Assembly: GCA_046597185.1 (NCBI GenBank)
Contig: JBKJLF010000018.1
Span: 1 to 11,250, forward strand
Direction: 5' to 3'
DNA length: 11,250 bases
Source: CAMBDR01 sp046597185
GTDB taxonomy: Bacteria > Pseudomonadota > Gammaproteobacteria > Burkholderiales > Burkholderiaceae_D
Position 1 is the first letter of the stretch, and each line of letters starts with the position of its first letter. The position numbers and the translations under genes are program-made. Shown here piece by piece: positions 5,746 to 11,250 of this stretch. The notes beneath the pieces are model-generated. The model saw only the letters and a list, made by a program, of their open reading frames with translations. It had not been told where the DNA came from and did not search any database.

Positions 5746-7476
5746 TTCATTGGTGCAACCCAGTACTTCTTCCAAACTGGTGAGGCCTTGTTTTACTTTC
5801 ATTAATCCTGAGCGACGTAGTGAATTGACGCCTTCCGATTCCGATTGTTTGGCAATTTCCATGGCGCTGCCGCTACGCAGGATAATGCTGGTAATGGCTT
5901 CGGTGATGGGCATGATTTGATAGATACCCACCCGGCCTTTATAGCCGCCGCCATTGCAGCGTTCGCAGCCTACTGGCCCATACGGCTGCCAGGTGCCGTC
6001 GAGTTCTTCTTCAAGGAATCCGGCTGCAAGCAGGATTTCATCGTTGGTGGTCAGTGGTTTTTTGCAGGTACACAGACGCCGTGCCAGGCGTTGGGCGGTA
6101 ATTAAGATGATGGATGAGGCAATATTGAACGGGGCCACACCCATATTCATCAAGCGCGTCAGGGTGGCGGGGGCATCGTTGGTATGCAGGGTGGAAAACA
6201 CCATATGCCCGGTTTGCGCCGCTTTAATCGCGATATCCGCTGTTTCAAGATCACGAATCTCACCGACCATGATGACATCAGGATCTTGGCGCAGAAATGA
6301 TTTGAGCGCGGCGGCAAAAGTGAGGCCCGCTCTGTCATTGACGTTAACCTGATTCACACCAGGCAAGTTAATTTCGGCCGGGTCTTCAGCGGTGGAAATA
6401 TTAATACCCGGTTTGTTAATGACATTTAAGCAGGTGTAAAGTGACACGGTTTTCCCCGAACCCGTCGGGCCGGTGACCAGTACCATGCCATACGGGCGTT
6501 CAATGGCGTCTAACAGTATTTTCTTTTGATCGGGGTCGTAACCGAGTGCGTCAATCCCCATTTGCGCTTGGGTGGCATCCAAAATACGCATCACGGTTTT
6601 TTCGCCAAACAGGGTGGGCAGGGTGCTGACCCGGAAATCGATGGCTTTGGTGGGTGACAGGATCAGGCGCATCCGGCCATCCTGAGGAATGCGTTTTTCA
6701 GAGATGTCGAGCTTGGATAAGACTTTGATACGGGACACTAATTTGTCTTTGATCGAGATCGGCGGTTGCGCGTGCTCACGTAACACACCATCGACCCGTA
6801 AGCGAATCCGATAAAATTTTTCAAATGGTTCAAAGTGGATGTCGGAAGCTCCTTGGTTGAGTGCATCCATCAGAATTTTATTCAGAAATTTGACGATCGG
6901 GGCATCGTCAATTTCACTGGCGGCGGCATCGCTGGCGGCATTGGATGCGGAGTTGTCTTCTTCTGTAAAATTAATATCTTGTTCATCACCCACCATGTCT
7001 GCAATGCTTTGCTCGGCACTTTTGCCCAGATTGGTCAAAAGCTGTAGCAAGATATCGTGTTGCACCAGGATCGGTTCCACCGTGGATTCGGTTTGAAACT
7101 TGATTTGATCAAGGGCCTGGGTATTGGTTGGGTCTGATACCGCCACGGATATTTTATTGCCGCGCTTGGATAAGGCAATCACGCGTTGGCTTTGCATTAA
7201 TTTGGGATCGATTATTTTCTGCGGTAGCGCCGCAAAATTGATGGCCAGCAAATCAATCAAAGGGTAGGCAAAGGTTTCAGAGCAAAAAATGGCCAGGCTG
7301 CGCGCATCAATGCCACCACTGGCAAGCAGGGCATCAATAAATGGGATTTTGTCAAGCTGTGCTTTTTTATTGATGCCATCGATTTGCTGCGCGGTTAATC
7401 GTCCGGCTTGCAGCAACGCACGCGCTAGCCCGGAAAGAGCAGTGCTGGAGCTTGGAGTAGGAAGGACGGCTGCCAT
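5743..7476 (-). CDS. pilB: Type IV pilus assembly ATPase PilB
   Basis: PilB is the hexameric cytoplasmic ATPase that powers pilus extension through PilC. The 577-residue protein has the N-terminal T2SSE_N (MshEN-type) region to about residue 150, a linker rich in Asp, Ser and Ala (about 160-192), and the T2SSE ATPase domain. Motifs: Walker A GPTGSGKT (336-343), Asp box TAEDP (362-366), Walker B-like DPDVIMVGEIRD (398-409), His box GHMVFSTLHT (423-432), and the zinc tetracysteine motif CTC (469, 471) and CERC (504, 507). This motif set and the pilC-pilD neighbours favour PilB over type II secretion GspE. The ATG at 7476 gives the usual N-terminus, but no Shine-Dalgarno sequence is visible upstream. 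The gene probably heads the pilBCD-coaE operon. Confidence 0.96.
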   Translation of the reverse strand: MAAVLPTPSSSTALSGLARALLQAGRLTAQQIDGINKKAQLDKIPFIDALLASGGIDARSLAIFCSETFAYPLIDLLAINFAALPQKIIDPKLMQSQRVIALSKRGNKISVAVSDPTNTQALDQIKFQTESTVEPILVQHDILLQLLTNLGKSAEQSIADMVGDEQDINFTEEDNSASNAASDAAASEIDDAPIVKFLNKILMDALNQGASDIHFEPFEKFYRIRLRVDGVLREHAQPPISIKDKLVSRIKVLSKLDISEKRIPQDGRMRLILSPTKAIDFRVSTLPTLFGEKTVMRILDATQAQMGIDALGYDPDQKKILLDAIERPYGMVLVTGPTGSGKTVSLYTCLNVINKPGINISTAEDPAEINLPGVNQVNVNDRAGLTFAAALKSFLRQDPDVIMVGEIRDLETADIAIKAAQTGHMVFSTLHTNDAPATLTRLMNMGVAPFNIASSIILITAQRLARRLCTCKKPLTTNDEILLAAGFLEEELDGTWQPYGPVGCERCNGGGYKGRVGIYQIMPITEAITSIILRSGSAMEIAKQSESEGVNSLRRSGLMKVKQGLTSLEEVLGCTNE

Positions 7477-7570
7477 AAATAGTTAAATTCAGTCAATAAA
7501 TTAAATAGTGTCAATGTGGTAGTGTATCCCAGTGTGGGGCCGGAACATAAATTATTAGGAAATAGTTTCG

Positions 7571-7599
7571 ATGATGCCTCGCGTACTCGAATTGGTCAA
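7571..7599 (-). promoter_or_regulatory. Candidate sigma-70 promoter for pilB
   Basis: TTGACC (7599-7594) and CATCAT (7576-7571) lie on the minus strand with a 17-base spacer, about 95 bases before the pilB start. The -10 matches four of six consensus bases. A perfect TTGACA also occurs nearer the gene (7514-7509), but its best -10 is poor and would start the transcript almost at the ATG. No sigma-54 site or terminator is visible in the 149-base gap after the CorC-like gene, so read-through is also possible. Confidence 0.3.
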
Positions 7600-7625
7600 G
7601 CGATTGTTGTTGCTGACTTAATATT

Positions 7626-8924
7626 TTACGACAAATCGCCGGGTTCAACGTCGTCTTGTCGTTTGAGTTTCACCATTTTAATCGCCTGATTTTGCACTTG
7701 AATAATTTCTACAACACAGTTGGTGATTTTCAAACTCATGCTGGCTTCCGGTATATCTTGTAAAAATTCTAAAATTAAGCCATTCAGGGTTTTTGGGCCA
7801 TCCAAAGGGAAGTGTAAATTCAGACGTTTGTTTAAGTCGCGCAAAGCGGCCGAACCTTCCACCATGCAAACGCCAGCCTCGTCCCAATGAATGCCATCGA
7901 CGCGTGCGCCGCCGGGCATGGAGGTGGTAAATTCACCTATCATTTCTTCGATGATGTCTTCCAGTGTGACGATGCCTTGCACTTCGCCGTATTCGTCAAC
8001 AATGATGCCCAGGCGCTCGCGATTTTCTTGAAAATATTGCAGTTGCGTGAAAACCCCGGTGTCCTGGGGAATAAAGTAGGGTTGATTTAATAGTTGGCGG
8101 AAATGTTCAACCGTGATGTCGGATTCCTGATTGAGTAAGGCCAAGGCTTTGCGTACATGTAAAACACCGACAATGTGATTGATTTCGCCTTCATATACCG
8201 GCAATTTGTTGTGGTAACAGGTGGTGAGTTGGTGTTTGATTTCATCAACCGACACCGCCAAATTTAGTGCTTCCACTTGAATTCTTGGCGTCATGATGTC
8301 TTCCACCGAAATCGCTTCCAGGTCGAACAGGTTTAATAAAATACTCTTGTGCTTTTGTGGGATAAAGTTGCCGCCCTCCAGCACAATGGAGCGTAATTCT
8401 TCCGGTGAGAGCCTGTGCTCGTGAATCGAGCTACCCGTTTTGATGCGTAGCAAAGTTAAAAACGCGGTGACAAATAAATTGACAAACCAGATCACGGGTT
8501 TGCCGATAGTCATCAACACCTTTAAAAACATGCTGGTGGCCAAGGCCAGGGTTTCGGGGTAGGTGGCACCGATCACTTTGGGTGAAATTTCGGCAAATAC
8601 AATGAGCATAAAGGCAACTGCACCAGTGGCGATCGGCAGCACTTGTTTATGGTCGCCAAAGGCGGTAATCGCAATCGCGGCCGCCAAGGCGGTGGTGATG
8701 GAATTGAGCAGGGTATTGGCAATCAGGATCAGCGAGAGCAGCTTGTCGGTGTGATCCAAAAGCCACAATGTGGTGATGGCGCGGCGGCTGCCCCGTTTGG
8801 CCAAATGGCGCAAGTGATGGCGGTTGGCCGCCATCAACGCGGTTTCTGCCATCGCAAACACGGCTGATAGCATAATCAGAATGGGCAGTGCAAGTATTTG
8901 CACCCATAAGGGGATATTGTTCAT
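7626..8924 (-). CDS. CNNM/CBS-domain membrane protein, HlyC/CorC family transporter
   Basis: This is an inner membrane protein of the family combining an N-terminal DUF21/CNNM domain, a CBS pair and a C-terminal CorC_HlyC domain; members are linked to magnesium or cobalt efflux, and the haemolysin label is historical. The 432-residue length is typical. Marks: membrane helix 8-30 leading into AMAETAL, further helices at about 62-90, 96-112 and 126-160, the family motif AEISPKVIGA (111-120), the start of the CBS part at DIMTPR (209-214), the second CBS end GIVTLEDIIEEMIGEF (317-332), and the CorC domain (about 345-425). Its ATG overlaps the stop of the upstream thiamine-diphosphate enzyme gene by one base (TAATG) and has no Shine-Dalgarno sequence of its own, indicating translational coupling. 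Substrate unknown. Confidence 0.9.
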   Translation of the reverse strand: MNNIPLWVQILALPILIMLSAVFAMAETALMAANRHHLRHLAKRGSRRAITTLWLLDHTDKLLSLILIANTLLNSITTALAAAIAITAFGDHKQVLPIATGAVAFMLIVFAEISPKVIGATYPETLALATSMFLKVLMTIGKPVIWFVNLFVTAFLTLLRIKTGSSIHEHRLSPEELRSIVLEGGNFIPQKHKSILLNLFDLEAISVEDIMTPRIQVEALNLAVSVDEIKHQLTTCYHNKLPVYEGEINHIVGVLHVRKALALLNQESDITVEHFRQLLNQPYFIPQDTGVFTQLQYFQENRERLGIIVDEYGEVQGIVTLEDIIEEMIGEFTTSMPGGARVDGIHWDEAGVCMVEGSAALRDLNKRLNLHFPLDGPKTLNGLILEFLQDIPEASMSLKITNCVVEIIQVQNQAIKMVKLKRQDDVEPGDLS

Positions 8925-10624
8925 TATTGGCTGTCGCGCTTGGCGAAGGCTTGCTGGCGTATCATCTCCAGGGTGGCATTGGGAGTGATCAGGTTGCCAT
9001 CATAGCGTAATTCAATCACGGCGGGTAATTGCTGGGTACGGGTGTGCTGTAACGCACGTGCCAGGGCCGCCGGAAATTCTTCGGTACAATTGACGACCTC
9101 GCCATGCGCGCCATACGCTTGCGCCAGCGCGGCAAAATCAGGGTTATGTAATTGCGTGCCCGAGACCCGGCCCGGATAATCACGTTCCTGATGCATGCGA
9201 ATGGTGCCATACATTTGATTGTTGAACAGCAAAATAATCACGCCCGCCTGGTATTGCACGGCAGTGGCCAGTTCTTGCCCGTTCATCATGTAATCGTCAT
9301 CACCGGAGAAAGTAATGACGGTACGTTCAGGGTCGATAATCTTGGCAGCGGTGCCAGCCGGTACGCCATAGCCCATGGCACCATTGGTTGGGGCGAGTTG
9401 GGTACGCTTGCCGCCGTAGCGATAGAAGCGATGCGCCCATGATGCGTAATTGCCCGCGCCATTGGTCAAAATCGTGTCCGCAGGTAAGGTGCGCATAATC
9501 TCTTGCACCACTTGCCATAAATTGAGAGGCGCTTGGCCGTTGGCAAAAATCGGTGGCTGGGTTTGGTATGCGGCCAGTTCGGCTTTAGCCTCGGCCACAC
9601 TGGCTTGCCAGGCGCTGCAGTCGAGCGGGGCAAGTGTTGCTAACATGGCACAAAATTGCGGCATGCCGCTATTAATCATGAGTTTGGCTTGATACACGCT
9701 GCCCAATTCTTCCGCCGCTGCATGTACATGTGCCAATTGTTGCTGCGGTACGGGCGAGCTGAGCAAGGTGTAGCCGCTGGTTGTCATTTCACCCAAACGA
9801 GGGCCAATGGCAATTAATAGGTCGGCATTTTTGACGCGCGCTGCCAGTTTCGGGTTAATGCCGATGCCCACATCGCCAATATAGTTGGGGTGGCGATTAT
9901 TGAGTAAGTCCTGGCAGCGAAAACTGCAGGCCACCGGAATCTGGTTGTTTTCGGCAAACTGGCGTAAATCAGTGCAAGCCTGATCGGTCCAACCGCCACC
10001 GCCGAGTAAAATCAGTGGGCGTTGCGCGCTTTTGAGCAGCTCGTGCAAGGCCGTCATTTGGGCGGCGGCGGGTGCAGCTTGTACGGCCTGGTAGCGAGCG
10101 GTATCGGCCACGCTGGCCTTTGCAATCAACATATCCTCGGGTAGCGCCAATACCACCGGGCCGGGCCTGCCACTGGTGGCGACCTGGAAAGCGTGAGCCA
10201 GGTATTCCGGGATACGCTCGGCGCGATCAATTTGGGCGACCCATTTTGCCATTTGCCCAAACATGCGGCGGTAATCAATTTCTTGAAAGGCTTCGCGGTC
10301 AATGAAGTCGTTGCCAACTTGGCCGATGAATAAAATCATCGGTGTGGAATCCTGGAAGGCGGTATGAACGCCAATCGAGGCATTTGTGGCACCAGGGCCA
10401 CGGGTAACAAAACAAATGCCGGGTTTGCCAGTCATTTTGCCATAGGCTTCAGCCATAAATGCGGCCCCGCCTTCCTGGCGGTTGATGATGAAGCGAATTT
10501 GGGAATCGTGTAAGGCATCCAATACATCCAGATAACTTTCACCAGGCACGCCGAAAGCGAGGTCAACGTCATGGATTTTCAGGGCATCGACCAAAATCTG
10601 GCCGCCCGAGCGGGTAGTAGGCAT
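8924..10624 (-). CDS. Thiamine-diphosphate-dependent enzyme, acetolactate synthase large-subunit type
   Basis: The 566-residue protein belongs to the superfamily of acetolactate synthase, glyoxylate carboligase and related enzymes that join or decarboxylate 2-keto acids with thiamine diphosphate. The N-terminal Pyr domain (about 5-170) has AFGVPGESYLDVLDAL and the cofactor-activating Glu51 in NRQEGGAAFMAEAYG. The central domain covers about 190-330. The C-terminal PP domain (about 370-545) has the magnesium/thiamine-diphosphate motif starting SGDDDYMMNGQELATAVQY (440-458) and ending FNNQMYGTI. The usual GDG is GDD here (441-443). No small regulatory subunit (ilvH/ilvN) or ilvC is adjacent, so branched-chain synthesis is not indicated and the substrate is unknown. 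ATG at 10624 fits the family start, but the Shine-Dalgarno sequence is weak. Translation is coupled to the downstream CorC-like gene. Confidence 0.88.
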   Translation of the reverse strand: MPTTRSGGQILVDALKIHDVDLAFGVPGESYLDVLDALHDSQIRFIINRQEGGAAFMAEAYGKMTGKPGICFVTRGPGATNASIGVHTAFQDSTPMILFIGQVGNDFIDREAFQEIDYRRMFGQMAKWVAQIDRAERIPEYLAHAFQVATSGRPGPVVLALPEDMLIAKASVADTARYQAVQAAPAAAQMTALHELLKSAQRPLILLGGGGWTDQACTDLRQFAENNQIPVACSFRCQDLLNNRHPNYIGDVGIGINPKLAARVKNADLLIAIGPRLGEMTTSGYTLLSSPVPQQQLAHVHAAAEELGSVYQAKLMINSGMPQFCAMLATLAPLDCSAWQASVAEAKAELAAYQTQPPIFANGQAPLNLWQVVQEIMRTLPADTILTNGAGNYASWAHRFYRYGGKRTQLAPTNGAMGYGVPAGTAAKIIDPERTVITFSGDDDYMMNGQELATAVQYQAGVIILLFNNQMYGTIRMHQERDYPGRVSGTQLHNPDFAALAQAYGAHGEVVNCTEEFPAALARALQHTRTQQLPAVIELRYDGNLITPNATLEMIRQQAFAKRDSQ

Positions 10625-10762
10625 AATGAGGGCGCAGGGTCTGCGAGTGAAAAAAAGTTAGAAGGCTTAGTAAAGCTTTAAAAGCGATACCGTAGCAGAA
10701 AAATGAGTGAAACGGAAGATTCAACGTGTTACTGCAAGAGTTTTCAATTATAAATCGTCGGA

Positions 10763-10792
10763 CTGGCACAGACAGGTTGCAAATGGTACAAT
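10763..10792 (+). promoter_or_regulatory. rnpB promoter
   Basis: TACAAT (10787-10792) is a good -10 box, with CTGGCA (10763-10768) as the -35 at an 18-base spacing. The predicted start, 7-8 bases after the -10, falls at 10799-10800, where the RNase P RNA begins. It faces away from the thiamine-diphosphate enzyme gene, so the region 10625-10762 is a divergent promoter region. Confidence 0.65.
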
Positions 10793-10799
10793 GTGCGCT

Positions 10800-11160
10800 G
10801 AAGCAAGCCAGACAGCCGCTGGTTGAGTTCAAGGCCACAGCGGTAACGCAATGGTTGTTGGCTTGGCGGGAGGAAGGTCCGGACTCCAAAGAGTAGGGTG
10901 ACGGTTAATGGCCGTCCGCTGAAAGCCTTCAATGGTATAAGGCGAGGAATAGGGCCACAGAGACGAGCGTATTTAGTTACGGTGAAACGCGGTAACCTCC
11001 ACCCGGTGCAATTCCAAATAGGCACGCGTTGATGTGACTCGCGGAGCGTGCGGGTAGGAAGCTTGAGCGTCAGAGTAATTTGACGCCTAGAGGAATGGCT
11101 GTCATAACAGAGTTCGCAAGGGCTTTGTCGTAACAAAATCCGGCCTATCGGCTTGCTCCA
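10800..11160 (+). ncRNA. rnpB: RNase P RNA, bacterial type A
   Basis: This is the catalytic RNA of RNase P, which removes 5' leaders from tRNA precursors. Helix P1 closes the molecule: AGCAAGCC (10802-10809) pairs with GGCTTGCT (11150-11157). Conserved pieces occur in order: the CR I/P4 strand GAGGAAGGTCCGGACTCC (from about 10870), AGGGTG, CCACAGAGACGA, GGTGAAACGCGGTAACCTCCACCCGG, CCAAATAGG, a GCGTCA/TGACGC hairpin, AGAGGAATGGCTGTCA, and the 3' P4 strand TCCGGCCTATCGG. P4 forms completely with one bulged U (10878). The length of ~360 is normal. The protein subunit gene rnpA is not here. Ends are set from P1 and the promoter, so they are good to a few bases. No strong terminator is seen after it, only a short T run near 11163. 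Confidence 0.96.
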
Positions 11161-11250
11161 ATGTTTTTGAGATGGTGCGTGTACTTTGCATGTGCGCAGT
11201 GTATTCATAGGTTTCCCCATACCCCGGTAATTTCCTCCGTGAGTGCTTTC

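Noticed and set aside
7520..7545. Small inverted repeat CCCA/TGGG between the CorC-like gene and pilB as a terminator
   Set aside because: The stem is only four base pairs and there is no U-tract on either strand.
7887..8754. Plus-strand open frames opposite the CorC-like gene
   Set aside because: They are antisense shadows of a well-supported membrane protein and show no family motifs or ribosome sites.
10744..11220. Long minus-strand open frame (158 codons) across the RNase P gene
   Set aside because: It is antisense to a clear structural RNA, and its composition is not protein-like.
11221..11250. Possible start of mraZ (GTG AGT GCT TTC at 11239) downstream of rnpB
   Set aside because: In some betaproteobacteria mraZ follows rnpB, but only four codons are visible, there is no plus-strand Shine-Dalgarno sequence, and no MraZ-specific residues can be read. 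Nothing else is supported in 11161-11250.
1..11250. CRISPR arrays, tRNA genes, prophage or anti-phage defence genes
   Set aside because: No regularly spaced repeats, cloverleaf sequences, or phage/defence motifs were seen. Apart from the IS end, the gene content is housekeeping or pilus biogenesis.

Overview
The window looks like chromosomal DNA of a betaproteobacterium, probably Burkholderiales (perhaps Oxalobacteraceae-like). This is inferred from gene order and protein character; no species-level marker is visible. The main basis is the minus-strand series pilB-pilC-pilD-coaE-zapD-yacG, a known proteobacterial arrangement, preceded by a CorC/HlyC-type gene. A type A RNase P RNA gene supports a proteobacterial origin.

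Layout. (1) Positions 1-159 appear to be one end of an insertion sequence. A transposase start reading off the left edge resembles the N-terminus of IS1182-family transposases. Its junction falls inside a TetA-like MFS drug transporter gene, leaving only the N-terminal half (148-693). (2) An intergenic region (694-987) separates the MFS remnant from a plus-strand gene for a GTP cyclohydrolase II family protein (988-1857). The region carries a minus-strand terminator-like hairpin. The enzyme has an unexplained N-terminal region of about 110 residues. (3) Convergent to it is the minus-strand block 7476 to 1912: pilB, pilC, pilD (type IV pilus assembly ATPase, platform protein, prepilin peptidase), coaE (last step of CoA synthesis), zapD (FtsZ bundling) and yacG (zinc-ribbon gyrase inhibitor). 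pilB/pilC and the pilC/pilD and pilD/coaE junctions are tight or overlapping. (4) Upstream, also on the minus strand, a thiamine-diphosphate enzyme of the acetolactate synthase type (8924-10624) is joined by a TAATG overlap to a DUF21/CBS/CorC membrane protein (7626-8924). (5) At the right end the plus strand carries rnpB (about 10800-11160), with its own promoter divergent from the thiamine-diphosphate enzyme gene.

Most of the window is conserved housekeeping and pilus biogenesis. I do not see a convincing novel multi-gene system. The best leads are the IS-interrupted transporter, the GTP cyclohydrolase II paralogue with an extra N-terminal region, the GDD in place of GDG in the thiamine-diphosphate motif, the unexplained terminator upstream of the MFS gene, and paired base changes in RNase P helix P4.
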